Shown here piece by piece: positions 8,185 through 18,611 of a stretch of DNA of 64,000 nucleotides. A program made the translations under genes and the position numbers. Source of the stretch: Thermococcus barossii (GTDB taxonomy: Archaea > Methanobacteriota_B > Thermococci > Thermococcales > Thermococcaceae); contig NZ_CP015101.1 in the NCBI RefSeq assembly GCF_002214465.1, positions 112,502 to 176,501 of the forward strand, written 5' to 3'. The notes under the pieces were generated by a model that saw nothing but the letters and a program-made list of their open reading frames with translations, searched no databases and was not told the DNA's origin. Each line of letters starts with the position of its first letter. Within the stretch, counting starts at the first letter, position 1.

Positions 8185-8214
8185 CTTATTTTACCTCTTT
8201 CTCTTGATTTTACC
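8185..8214 (+). terminator. T-rich tract after the S-layer gene
   Basis: Several T runs (TTATTTT, TTTCTCTTGATTTT) directly follow the stop codon, consistent with archaeal oligo-T termination. No stem-loop is seen. Confidence 0.4.
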
Positions 8215-8310
8215 CCTCCAATTTGAGCCAGAATTAAGTCGTGTTTTTGATTTAAACGCTGAGTAATCCTCGAATTTTTTAATAAACTTTTCGGTTGGGG
8301 TGGGGGGTAG

Positions 8311-8320
8311 GTTTATATAC
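8311..8320 (+). promoter_or_regulatory. TATA box of the MFS gene
   Basis: GTTTATATAC is centred 26 bp upstream of the ATG at 8342 with no Shine-Dalgarno between, which predicts a leaderless transcript. The 130 bp further upstream show only T-rich sequence. Confidence 0.65.
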
Positions 8321-8341
8321 TCGACGGCGGTCTAAACGTTC

Positions 8342-9520
8342 ATGCCGCTGCAGAATTATAGGGGTTTCAGCAGGGATGCGTGGCTGCTCGTTGCGTACTC
8401 ATTCATTTCCTGGATGGGGGGTAACATAGCGTGGTTTATCTTCCCGTTCTACCTGAAGTCCCTCGGCTTCAGCTACACGGACATCGGGATAGTGTTCTCC
8501 CTCTCAACTATCGCCCAGGCGAGCGTTCTTCTCTTTTCAGGCCCTCTCGGCACGAAAATGGGCTATAAGAGAGCGGTCCTTCTGGGCGTTTTACTGATGT
8601 TCCTTGGCAGGCTGGTTCAGGTGCTCTATCCCACGATAGCCCTTCTGACCCTTGGTGGCGTTCTCATAGGTATAGGTATGGCCTTTGAGGGCCCTTCCTA
8701 CATGGCGCTGCTGAGCGGTGAGGTGAGCGACGAGAAGAGGCACTACCTCTTCAGCCTCTCCTCTGCAATGGGCACCATAGGCTCGGCCGTCGGACTCATC
8801 ATGGCCGGTTTCCTGCCCAGGTACCTCCCGTACAGGGAGGTTTTTGCAACGGTTCTCGTAATAATACCCATCAGGTTTGCCTTAGTGGTGCTAGTTAAGT
8901 CGGTTCTTGCAGAAACGGAAAAGAGGCTCGAGCTGAACAGGAAGCTGCTCCTTAAGATAGGACGCTTTGCCATTCCAAGTGCCCTTATAGGCCTCGGCGC
9001 TGGGGTCACAATACCTTACATGGGGCTATGGTTCAACCAGCGCTTTGGCACGAGCCTTGAGAGCATAGGCTGGCTCTTCGCCTTCCAGCAGTTTATAATG
9101 GGGCTGGGGATGTTTATTCTGCCGATGATAGCCGACCGGCTGGGCAGCGTCAAGACGATAGTGTCCTTCAACGGAAGCGCCAGCGTTCTCATAGCGGCGA
9201 TGCCGTTTTCTCCAACCTTCTTAATAGCAGCTGTGGTCTACACGGTCAGGACAATTCTGATGAACATAGTCAATCCAATCTGGAACTCGTTCATGATGGG
9301 CTTCTTCAAGAAGGAGGAGCGCTCGACTGTGATGGCTCTCAGCAACCTGTCCTGGACGGCTACATTTGGGGTTGGGCAGTACCTCGGCGGCAGGCTCTTC
9401 GACTTCTCCCTCACTTGGCCGTTCATGATAACCGCGCTGCTCTATACCCTGTCCATGATAGCATTCTGGGGCTTCTTCCGGGACGCGGAGACAAAAGGTT
9501 ATAAGTCCTCAGCCGCCTAA
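8342..9520 (+). CDS. Major facilitator superfamily transporter
   Basis: A 392-residue membrane protein with about 12 hydrophobic segments in two halves. Between segments 2 and 3 it has GPLGTKMGYKRAVLLG, a version of the MFS loop motif (G-x3-D-x2-G-R-R). In the second half IADRLGSVKT repeats it. The substrate cannot be told; similar archaeal proteins are annotated as drug or sugar exporters. It is monocistronic by appearance, with its own TATA box, and ends 38 bp before the RecJ-like gene. Confidence 0.82.
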   Translation: MPLQNYRGFSRDAWLLVAYSFISWMGGNIAWFIFPFYLKSLGFSYTDIGIVFSLSTIAQASVLLFSGPLGTKMGYKRAVLLGVLLMFLGRLVQVLYPTIALLTLGGVLIGIGMAFEGPSYMALLSGEVSDEKRHYLFSLSSAMGTIGSAVGLIMAGFLPRYLPYREVFATVLVIIPIRFALVVLVKSVLAETEKRLELNRKLLLKIGRFAIPSALIGLGAGVTIPYMGLWFNQRFGTSLESIGWLFAFQQFIMGLGMFILPMIADRLGSVKTIVSFNGSASVLIAAMPFSPTFLIAAVVYTVRTILMNIVNPIWNSFMMGFFKKEERSTVMALSNLSWTATFGVGQYLGGRLFDFSLTWPFMITALLYTLSMIAFWGFFRDAETKGYKSSAA

Positions 9521-9558
9521 GGTTCCCCCGGTGGGAAGAGTTCTGGAGTGTGATGCTC

Positions 9559-11784
9559 ATGGTGGTTAAGGACTGTCCCGAGTGCCACGGAACCGGGAAG
9601 GTCAAGGTCGGCGAGAAGGAGTGCCCCGTCTGCGAGGGCTGGGGTTACGTTCCTGCTGATTTCAAGATAGGCGACAAGCTGAAGGGCTACAGAAACCTTG
9701 ACTATATAGGGGTTGAGGACGAGGTTGACGAGATACCCTGTCCTGAGTGCCACGGCAAGGGCGTCGTGCCGGTTTATGACACCTGCCCCACCTGCGGTGG
9801 AACCGGCCGCGTTCTGGCCTGTGACATCTGCGGAAGGGTCAAGGAGCCCTGGGAGCCAGGAATGGAAACTACCTGGGTCTGTCCCGATTGCATGAGGAAG
9901 TACAAGGTCGTCTACGTCCTCGACAAGACCTGCGACATCGAGGACATAGAGGTCGGGAACGTTTACAAAGGAACAATCGACAGGGTGGAGCGCTTCGGCG
10001 TCTTCGTTCGTCTCAACCCGCACGTGAGGGGACTCATAAGGCGCAAAGACCTCCTCGGCGGCAGGGAGTACCGGCCGGGCGACGAGATTCTGGCCCAGGT
10101 TCTCGACGTTAGACCCGACAAGGGTGAGATAGACCTCATAGAGTCGGCCCTCAAACACTACAAGGAGGTTGTGGTCAGGAAGGAACTCCCCGCGACTCCT
10201 ATAGGGGAGCTCACCAAGGACATGGCAGGCCAGACGGTGAGGCTGCGCGGCAAGGTTACCCAGATACAGGTTACCGGCGGGCCTACGGTCTTCACGATAA
10301 CCGATGGGACGGGCATAACATGGGCGGCCGCCTTCGAGGCTCCCGGGGTGAGGGCCTACCCGAACATAAACGTCGGAGATATCGTGGAGATAATAGGCAA
10401 GGTGGCCTTCCATTCGGGTGAGATTCAGATAGAGGTCAGCGACATGGCGAGGCTCTGGGGGCCGGAAGCCGCGGAGGTAAAGAAGCGCATAGAGGAGGAA
10501 CTCGACAGGCGCGCCCAGCCTCAGGACGTTGGCTTCCTCGTGGAGAGCGAGGTTCTTGAGAAGCTCAAGCCGAAGATAATGAAGGCGGCATTTATGATAC
10601 GCAGGGCGATCTACGAGGGCAGACCGATTCTGCTCAGACACCACGCCGATGCCGACGGCTACACCTCGGGCCTAGCCCTGGAGTACGCTATAGTGCCCCT
10701 CATCGAGCAGGTCTCTCCGGATTCGGGCGCCAGATGGAAGCTCTTCAAGAGAAGGCCGAGCAGAGCTCCGTTTTACGAGCTGGAGGATGTGCTCAAGGAC
10801 ATCATATTCATGGTTGAAGACCACGAGAAGTTCGGCGACCCGCTCCCGCTTTTGGTTATAGTGGACAACGGCGGGACGAGCGAGGACATTCCAGCTTACA
10901 AGCGCATAAGGGCCTTTGGCGTCCCGATAGTGGTCATAGACCACCACGACCCGCGCGAGTGGGTGAGTGAGGATAAGGCCAAGGTTGACGACTACGTTGA
11001 CGTACACGTCAACCCGCACCACATAAAGCGCGGCTACTACGAATTAACGGCCGGAATGCTGGCAACGGAAGTGGCGCGCTTCATCAACCCTGATGTGGAG
11101 GACAGGATAAAGCACCTGCCGGCCATAGCCGGAACCGGCGACAGGAGCAAGGCCCCGGAGTTCTACCAGTACCTTGAGATTGCAAAGAAGGCCAAAGGCC
11201 TTGACGAGGAAGACCTGAAAAAGATAGCGGAGGTAATCGACCATGAGGCCTACTTCTGGAAGTTCATGGACGGCCACGGCATCATAGACGAGATCCTGCT
11301 CCTCACAGGTAATCTCCAGAGGCACCGCGAGCTTATCAACGCGATTTACCCCGAGGTCAGGGAGAAGCAGGAGAAGGCGCTAAAGGCTTCGCTGCCTCAC
11401 GTCAAGAGCGTCGTCCTGCCCAACGGGATAAGGTTCAACACGATAGACATCGAACTCTTTGCTCCAAAGTTCAGCTATCCGAGCCCGGGCAAGCTGTCTG
11501 GCTTAATACACGACCACTTCAAGGAGAAGTACGGGGAGGATGCGCCAATACTCACCCTCGCCTACGGCCCGGACTTCGCTGTCGTCAGGGCCAGCGACGG
11601 CATGGCGGCCTACAACTTCGACCTGAACGAGATAATTCCAAGGCTCCAGGAGGCCCTGCCGAGCGCTGGAATCGAGGGCGGCGGCCACAGCTACGCCGGC
11701 TCGATAAAGTTCTTCGAGGGCATGCGCAAGGAGGTCCTTGAAGAGTTTGCCAAGCAGGTGCTAAAATTGAAAAAGAGTGGGTAG
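9559..11784 (+). CDS. Archaeal RecJ-like DHH phosphoesterase with DnaJ-type zinc, S1 and OB domains
   Basis: A multidomain nucleic-acid enzyme of about 741 residues. The N-terminus carries CPECHGTG, CPVCEGWG, CPECHGKG and CPTCGGTG zinc-knuckle repeats (about 1-115). An S1 domain follows (VGNVYKGTIDRVERFGVFVRL), then an OB-fold (about 220-300). The DHH domain has HHADADGYTSG, VDNGG and VIDHHDPRE, and the DHHA1 part has GGGHSYAGS. This is the domain order of COG1107, the archaeal-specific RecJ-like family, likely a 5' or 3' exonuclease on DNA or RNA. I chose the ATG at 9559 because GTGTGAT lies four bases before it; an ATG at 9553 and a GTG at 9550 are alternatives. Confidence 0.85.
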   Translation: MVVKDCPECHGTGKVKVGEKECPVCEGWGYVPADFKIGDKLKGYRNLDYIGVEDEVDEIPCPECHGKGVVPVYDTCPTCGGTGRVLACDICGRVKEPWEPGMETTWVCPDCMRKYKVVYVLDKTCDIEDIEVGNVYKGTIDRVERFGVFVRLNPHVRGLIRRKDLLGGREYRPGDEILAQVLDVRPDKGEIDLIESALKHYKEVVVRKELPATPIGELTKDMAGQTVRLRGKVTQIQVTGGPTVFTITDGTGITWAAAFEAPGVRAYPNINVGDIVEIIGKVAFHSGEIQIEVSDMARLWGPEAAEVKKRIEEELDRRAQPQDVGFLVESEVLEKLKPKIMKAAFMIRRAIYEGRPILLRHHADADGYTSGLALEYAIVPLIEQVSPDSGARWKLFKRRPSRAPFYELEDVLKDIIFMVEDHEKFGDPLPLLVIVDNGGTSEDIPAYKRIRAFGVPIVVIDHHDPREWVSEDKAKVDDYVDVHVNPHHIKRGYYELTAGMLATEVARFINPDVEDRIKHLPAIAGTGDRSKAPEFYQYLEIAKKAKGLDEEDLKKIAEVIDHEAYFWKFMDGHGIIDEILLLTGNLQRHRELINAIYPEVREKQEKALKASLPHVKSVVLPNGIRFNTIDIELFAPKFSYPSPGKLSGLIHDHFKEKYGEDAPILTLAYGPDFAVVRASDGMAAYNFDLNEIIPRLQEALPSAGIEGGGHSYAGSIKFFEGMRKEVLEEFAKQVLKLKKSG

Positions 11785-11785
11785 G

Positions 11786-14700
11786 CTACCTCTTTCCTCT
11801 CGCTGCCAGCGGCACGAGCAGGAGGAGCAGTAAGAGACCCATCCCGCATATCCCTCCTTCCTGTCCCCCAGGTGAGGTGGGGGAAACTGGCTCTGTTTCC
11901 CCTGTGGGGCTCTCAGCTGGAGGGCCTTCTTCCTCTTTTTCAGCGGTCACTGTTATCTTCTTCGTCGTTTCCGACGTCAGCCCTGTTGAATCCGTGACCT
12001 TCAGCCTGACGGTGTAGGTCCCCTCACTCCGATAGCAATGGGTGGGGTTCCTCTCTCTGGACACGTAACCGTCCCCGAAATCCCACTCCCACGAGACTAT
12101 CTCCCCATCGGGATCGAGGGAAGTGTCCTTGAACTGGATTTCCATACCCACCTCGGGGGTCTCGGGGGAGTAGTGGAAATCCGCTTTGGGGGATGTGCTG
12201 AAGGAGAAACTTGCTGTGGCCGGTTCGCTCATGGTCCCGTCGTAGAGGACGTAACCTGTAACCTCTGCACCGGACTTCCCGGCGCGGAAGGTTTCCTCGA
12301 AGGTTGTCTCCTCCCCGGGCTCCAGAGTCACGTTCATGATCACCTCTTTTGTTCCGGAGGAGAGATGGACTTCACCCGTTACCGGGAGGTCTCCGGTGTT
12401 GATGACCCTCAAAACCGCCGTGAAGGCAGCTCCCGGAGAGGGTTCCTGTGGAATGGTGAGGATGTTTTCAACGCGTTTAACTCCCAGCAGGAAGTGAAGG
12501 AGTTTTCTGTCGAGAACGTTTCCGTTTACATCTCTGGCGAGGATCTCTATCCCGTACTGTCCGCCGGTTAATCCCTTCGTCTGGAACTCAAAGGAGAAGT
12601 ATCCGGTGCCGGTTAGATTTCCGAGGCTGAGAAGTTTGGCTTCAGAAACGGTGGCTCCATACGTCCCTTTCCTGAGAACTGCACTCAGAATAACATCGGT
12701 ACTGCCTTCAGAGTTCGTTATGACTCCCGCTACCCTCACACGCTCTCCGGGTTTGTATACATCCCTCTCAAGCCTCGCACCCGCGATTTCGACACCCGTT
12801 TCTATGTACTCAATTGTGAATCGATGGCGGCCGTACAGCACGGCCCTCTTGGTGAGGTTGTTGTACTCCAGAGGGAACACCCTTATGAAGAGCGTACTGC
12901 TTCCGTCGGGGTTCTCACTCACGCGCCACTGGTAAGGTGGAAGCGGTGTGGCCTCCTCGGTCCCGCTTCCGACCTCTTCGCCGAGCTTTCCTACCCTAAA
13001 GGGAACCATTGTGATGCTGAGCACTTCTTTAGCCTCTCTCTCCACGAGTTCAACGTTTTGAACGCGCCTCCCCCTCGGAATCTTCACACTGTAGGTGTAA
13101 TACGGGATTGGTGACCTTCCCGGTAGGAGGAGAATGCCTCCCTCTTCGAGTTCCACGAGTGAACCCTCACCGGTTTCCTGAATGCTGTACGCGGGCGTCT
13201 CCAGTTCCAGGCTCTCTGGGGCCCCCTCGTTCTCTCCTTCCGGTGTGCCGGCTCCAAGCCCAAACTTGGGGTCGCCGTAGAGATGCATTGACATGACCCA
13301 CAGAAGGTCGGTGTCGTCTTCGATTTCCCAAACCCTGCCTATCCCCATGTCCCGCTTAAGCTCTTTGAAGGCGTCACCGATGGGGGTTCCCAGTTCCCAG
13401 CGCCTGTAGAGCCTCTTTGCCCTCGCAGTCCACGGGGCAGAATACGTTTCTTCCGTTGACCCGAGATACACAACCGCCCCCGCTTGAAGGAAGGCCTCTG
13501 CTACGCTCACTCCTTTTGTGTAGTCCCCTGTGAGACAGGATTCAGCGTAGGCAAAGGGGCACGCACTTCCGAAGGGGTTCCTCCTGTTGATCACGTCTGT
13601 CACTGAGATGTCGTCGATGACATTGGTGTTTCCATGGCCCTCAAGGTGTATTATGTCCTTTTCGGGAGTGTTGTTGAAGAACGCCTCCACGGCCAGCCTC
13701 TTTCCGTTGACCACTATCCTGTCCCCTTCCTTTACATCCCGGTAGTCCGTGGTAAAAACGATTGTTACCAGGGTACCCTGCCCCTCCAGTGCCCTCTTCA
13801 CGGCTCTGCTCCTCTCTGCAAAATCATTGTCGCTGCAACCCCCGCTTCTGCATTTGGGCCAGCCAGATAGTATTAACGCGTGGGAGCGGTCAAATGAGCA
13901 CTCCCCCCTCGCGGCCTTTATTGCATTTCTTATGGCCACCTCAAGCTTATCCGCCGTGTCTCCAACTATCCTCCCGATGATGAGCTCCGGATCTAGAACG
14001 TCTCCTTCCGTATTCGCGTAGGGCAGATCCGTCACCCTGACGTGCTTTACAGCGCCCCAGTCCAGCCACAGCGGCTCAAAGCTCATTTTCTGTGCCGGAA
14101 CAACTTCGGTCTCCCCTACTATGAGGAGGTATCCATCAGAAAGCCAGCCCTCTTTCATTCTCGTGCCCCAGCGCTCGATGAGCGTCGTGGAGAGGGGTGA
14201 AGGACCTTCGGCGACTTCGCGCCAGGTGGTAAACTCAAAGTTCTCTCCATGGACTACAGCGATCTCATCGCTCTGTCCTCCCACGATATCCACGAGCATC
14301 GCCTTTCCAGAGTAAAAGAACCTGCGTGTTTCCCTTAGTCCAGCGGTGTCGTACACTTCAACGGTACCAAGCTCCTTTTTGAAGACCAAGAGCTCCCCAA
14401 CGCCATCCCCGTCCACGTCTCCCCAATCTACGTCATCCCCCTTTCTGTATGATGTCTGAACGCTTCTTAGGAGGTTTGCGTTCTGCACCCCCATGAGGTC
14501 GTAGAATTCGAGGGTTCCATCGGGTCTCAGTATAATCACCTCATCGGAGTTCTCCGGATGGGAGTTGCCGATGAATATGAGGCTGTCCTTTGGAACATCC
14601 AGGCTGATGCTCCTCCACTCCGGCGTAGTGTCTGTCTCTGAATAGCGGAACCACACCAACCTATCCTGGGCTTGGTAGAGGCAGCTTGGGTACCGGGATT

Positions 14701-17700
14701 GTTCAAGAACGTCCATATGGAGAAAACCACAGGCGAGTCTTCCCCCGATGAAGTGCGGAACCCGAAACTCAAACTCCTTTATATATTCCTCGCGGGGATT
14801 TCCCCGTCCATCCGTAACGACTTCTCTACCGTAGATCATTACCGTCATGTTGTCGAACACTAAAACGACTTCGTCCTTGCCGTCCCCGTCAAAGTCCACC
14901 AGGCTCATTGCCTTTGCACTGCCGATTCCCTCAAAGGCGTGCCTGAACCTCTGAACCGGTTCGTGGATCCAGAGGCCTGAAGATGAGCTGTACGTGACCA
15001 CTTCTTTCGTCCCATCACCGTCAGTGTCGCCACCCGATACAAGCTCGGGATTCCCCACCCGCATTCTGATGGAGCTGAAGGAATCCACGTATCCTATAAC
15101 CCCGTTCCTGTACACGGCAAGCTCGGCGATGGCCGACAGGAGATTGTTAACACTCTCATCGTCGTTCAGTGTGTAGAGGTTCGTGGGGTCGGTAACTATC
15201 AGGTAGTCACTTTCCTTGATTGCCCTCTCCCAGGCTTCGCTTATATCTTCCCTCTTCCAGGTTCCTCCATCCAAGGTCATGACCCCATAACCCTGGTAAA
15301 ATCTTTTTACGGTTGAATAAGTCTCGACGGTTATCCCACCGTAGGCTGCACTCACGTATATTGGATGTGGATACATAACGGGAACCGCAGGATAGCTCAC
15401 TTCGAAGTGCTCTCCCGGCTGAAGGACCACGGAATCGAAGGTGAAGTAAATGGTATTGACTCCAGTGGCGGGGTCAAAGACGGTCTTCATGTTGTAGCTT
15501 TCGCCGTCCCTCTCAACGGCCTGGAATCCTATGAGGCGCTGGGTTATCTCCATCAATCCAAAGGGCACGTCTCCGGTGTTGAGAACCCTTAGGGTGACGT
15601 TGAGGTAATTCCCACGGCGCACTATTCTTGTCTCCAGAGAGTAATCCTCCTCCCTGGGCTGAACTTCCACGGTGATGGCCCTTGAGTAGTGAAATCCCCC
15701 GTCCGTTGAATTGGCAATTGCCGTGATGAGGTACAACCCAACGGGCAGACCGCTCATGTCCCAGGTGTAAGTGTATGTGAGTTCGTCATCGCTTCTCGGC
15801 CTGAACGTGCGGGAGATGTGATAGTTCTGAGGCCCCCAGATATGAAGTGTGACCATTCCGATGGCGTGGGGAACAATCTCCCCCGGATTGTGCATGCATG
15901 CAAGCTCTCCCAGCTCCGAACTTGGGCAATCCCTCATCCTCAGCTCGTACTCTGCCGCGTATATCTCAACCTCAACAAGGGTTCCGGGAGCGACTCCGTT
16001 CCTTCCTGCTTTCACTGAGTACCTGTCCTGGGGCGAGATTATTTCCACGTCAACACTGTGGACCTCATATTCTGGCCTCCAGAGTTCTGAACCTATCCCG
16101 CAGACGCCGGTCATGTCACAGACCCTTACCGTTATCTCATGGTCGCGGTAAAGGCCGGGACCGCTCATTCCCAAAGCTGAGGGACTAAACGCTACGCTGG
16201 CCGAATCCTGGGGGTTGTACACAGTCCCTACGAGCATTCCATCGACGTAGAACTCCACCCTTGAGATTCCGCTTTCGTCCCTTACTGGAATTCTAATCTC
16301 GTAGTAGTCTCCCGAACCTCTTATGGAGAGCTCCCCCAACATTGGCTTTTTTCCGTCGGCCACTTTTTCAGTTTCAAAAAACCTCTCCCTGTCCCTCATT
16401 ACGTTTCCGCTCTCATCGATGGCCGTAATGACAAATCTGTAAAGGGTTGAGGGCTTCAGTGACCCTATTCGGATAGAATGCTCCCGGGAGAATTCTTCAG
16501 TCTTGAAGGTTCCCTCAAAGCTTAGGGCGTCTCTTCCATACTTTACCTCGACCCTTGACGGTTCATCCGTTAGTATGCTGAGCTCTACGTGCTCCGTCCC
16601 GACGTCCTCAACGGTGACGTTCAGTATCTTCGGCGGCTTCTCGTCGCACTTAAAGGTCTCCACCCTGAAGTTGTTGCTCTCGTTGAATTCAGGAATAGAA
16701 TCCCCTTCGTCTGCGATTATTTCCACTTGGAACGCTTTCCAGGGGCATTCAGACAGTTCAAAGCTGCCATCAATCCTTTCACCGCTTCCAAGTCCTTTGA
16801 GAACTGTAGACTCTACGGCTTCTCCGTTTATCAGCAGGGTGACCGTGAACTCCTCGGAGAACTTTTCTTTGGCGTTCATGACCTGAAATCCTATCTCATT
16901 TCCTTTTTTCCATATGTCGGTGATCAGGAGGTCCGCCCTTTTTTCTGGGGCTGGAAGAACCAGTGGAAGCCAGTCCCCGTTTCTTACATTTCCACCTGAG
17001 GTGTGGGGTAGCTGGGTGTCTCCTATCCAGTCGCCGTTTGTATCCTTCCCGTCGTAGTCGCTCCAGTAGTTGCCGCCTATGTAGGGACCCCCAATGATAT
17101 TTTTTCCCGGTTTCTTTGTGGTGTTCCAGTGGTTGTTTCCGACGTCTATCGCGTTTTGTTCGTTGGAGAGGTAGTTGTTGTAGAACAGGTTTCCCCTCGT
17201 ATCGGCGGAGTATATACCCAGACTGTTGTTTGCTATCACGTTGCTCCTGATGGTGTTTTCATTTCCAAAGACGGATACACCCCTCTCGTTCAGCGTTAGG
17301 GTGTTGTTTTCAATCACGTTCCCCTCGCTGGATTGAATGGTAATGCCGTCTTCGGCACTTTCTTCAATCCTGTTTCCGGCTATTATGTTGGCATCTGACG
17401 ACCCTTTGAGAAAAATTCCCGAATATAGGGGTTCGACTATTGTATTGTTGATAATAGTGCTCTTAACGGTGGAGCTGAGGTATATGCCCCTCTCAGGTCT
17501 CAGGATTTCGTTGAAGGAAATCTCTGCCTGGAGGTTTCCGTATGCCATAACAGGGACTGAAACGTTCTCAAAGCGGTTCCGGGAGATGACATGGCCCGCG
17601 CCTTTTTGTGCCAGGTAAATCCCACCGTAGCTCGAAATTATCAGGGTTTCGAGAATACTGCACCCCTCTGTGTTGCTGTCTATTACGATGGAATACATTC

Positions 17701-18068
17701 CTGATTTTTTTGGTTCCCGTTATGGTCAGCGCCTTTACCACTGCTCCGCTGGCCTTTATTCTGAACACGGGAAGGCCCGGTTCTGGGGCTTCGACTATCA
17801 CATCTTCAGGATTTCCAGAAACAGAGCGTATTACAACGGCTTTATCCACGGTGACGCTCTCGATGTACCTACCGCTGTCAAGGAGTATAACGTGTCCAGG
17901 TTTTGTATCGGGATCGCTTATGGCCTCATTTATGCTGGAAAATATCTCGCCGGTATTCAGGTTGCGCACCACGGGAATCGCACCTGCCCTGGCGTAGCTT
18001 GGAGCACTCAGCATAGAACTCAAAAGAAGAAAGGTAAGGAGAATGGGAAAGTATCCCAATCCTCTCAT
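11786..18068 (-). CDS. Giant exported mosaic protein with C25-type peptidase, frame interrupted at A7
   Basis: Two overlapping frames make one protein of about 2,093 residues if one base is skipped at 17705-17711. The first starts at 18068 (GGAGGAG upstream) with a signal peptide. The second is 1,970 codons from 17698 down to 11786. In its numbering: NosD-type beta-helix repeats (1-230, ending GGNYWSDYDG), CARDB/Fn3-like domains (about 255-450), FG-GAP-like DGDG repeats (about 890-1130), and a C25 (gingipain-like) peptidase with His1355 and Cys1388. A PKD domain (about 1840-1920, WEWDFGDG) and a C-terminal ICGMGLLLLLLL tail follow. The tail resembles the Thermococcales CGP-CTERM sorting signal. 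Probably a cell-surface protease or adhesin. The break may be a sequencing error, phase variation or programmed slippage. Confidence 0.75.
17568..18068 (-). CDS. N-terminal frame of the giant surface protein (signal peptide plus start of beta-helix)
   Basis: This 166-codon frame supplies the signal peptide (MRGLGYFPILLTFLLLSS) and the first beta-helix turns up to ALTITGTKK at codon 121. After that its sequence (RNVFHRNRQQ onward) is basic and out of character, while the neighbouring frame continues the beta-helix with SGMYSIVIDSNTEG. It is therefore the 5' part of the larger gene, not a gene of its own. Ribosome binding site GGAGGAGTT lies just before the ATG. Confidence 0.7.
   Translation of the reverse strand: MRGLGYFPILLTFLLLSSMLSAPSYARAGAIPVVRNLNTGEIFSSINEAISDPDTKPGHVILLDSGRYIESVTVDKAVVIRSVSGNPEDVIVEAPEPGLPVFRIKASGAVVKALTITGTKKIRNVFHRNRQQHRGVQYSRNPDNFELRWDLPGTKRRGPCHLPEPL
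17705..17711 (-). other. A7 homopolymer at the frame break
   Basis: On the coding strand ACC AAA AAA ATC is read in the upstream frame. Removing one A gives ACC AAA AAA TCA GGA ATG, which joins the frames exactly. Seven A bases are a classic site for polymerase or ribosome slippage and for sequencing error. Confidence 0.75.
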
Positions 18069-18123
18069 GCCAACTCCTCCAGATGCTGTGGGCCGAATTG
18101 AGCAGCATCTATTAAGAATCCCC

Positions 18124-18162
18124 CAGAAGCCAAGAATGTAAAGTGAGAATGAAAGGCTTCTG
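18124..18162. repeat. Inverted repeat in a 255-bp intergenic region
   Basis: CAGAAGCC (18124-18131) and GGCTTCTG (18155-18162) pair over 8 bp across 23 bases. The region 18069-18323 separates the divergent giant surface-protein gene and a small plus-strand gene. It otherwise holds AT-rich candidate promoters (for example GATTTTTAAGC near 18270 for the plus-strand gene). No gene is seen in it. Confidence 0.35.
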
Positions 18163-18323
18163 AGACTTTATCTTGCTTTATATTTGCGTTTTTCGTATAA
18201 ATAACTTTTGAAAAGTCATTCATCATTTTGACAAAGACCTTTTTCGGGCATATTCGGCTTTGACCGCAGATTTTTAAGCTGAAGTTTCAAAACATATGTG
18301 CTGACAAGTTAGGAGGGATTTTT

Positions 18324-18578
18324 GTGAAAATCGTTCTTGAAGTTACCTTCAGGATGGGTGGCGTTTCCTACCGCGGCCATCGCTGGGAGGATGATGTCCT
18401 GGTTTTTGAGTTCGAGCGCCTTGGAGATGCCTTCATACAGGTTCTCAGCAAGAGAAAGGTCGAGGAAGAGGTCGAGCGTGAGCCCTCGGCCGTAATGGTC
18501 GAGCTTAAGACCAAGGAAGGCGGCAAGATATTCGGGGCCGTTGGGGAGGACGGCCTTTATCGGGCGGTGGAGCCTTAG
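18324..18578 (+). CDS. Small protein of unknown function (84 aa)
   Basis: Starts with GTG at 18324, seven bases after AGGAGGG, a strong site. The product is a compact alpha/beta protein beginning MKIVLEVTFRMGG, without membrane segments or cysteine motifs. I do not recognise the family. A TATA-like GATTTTTAAGC lies near 18270. The next small gene starts 33 bp after its stop, so the two may be co-transcribed. The coding call rests on the start signals and on regular codon use. Confidence 0.6.
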   Translation: MKIVLEVTFRMGGVSYRGHRWEDDVLVFEFERLGDAFIQVLSKRKVEEEVEREPSAVMVELKTKEGGKIFGAVGEDGLYRAVEP

Positions 18579-18611
18579 GTTTTTATAGTTCCGCACCAAC
18601 TTTCTACGGTG

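Noticed and set aside
9517-10644. Long open frame on the minus strand opposite the RecJ-like gene (375 codons)
   Set aside because: It is the antisense shadow of a GC-rich coding gene with clear zinc-finger, S1 and DHH motifs; its protein is Leu/Arg/His-rich without recognised domains and has no ribosome binding site.
12038-18101. Several plus-strand frames of 60-180 codons inside the giant surface-protein gene
   Set aside because: All are opposite a coding region with clear domain structure and none has a convincing start site.
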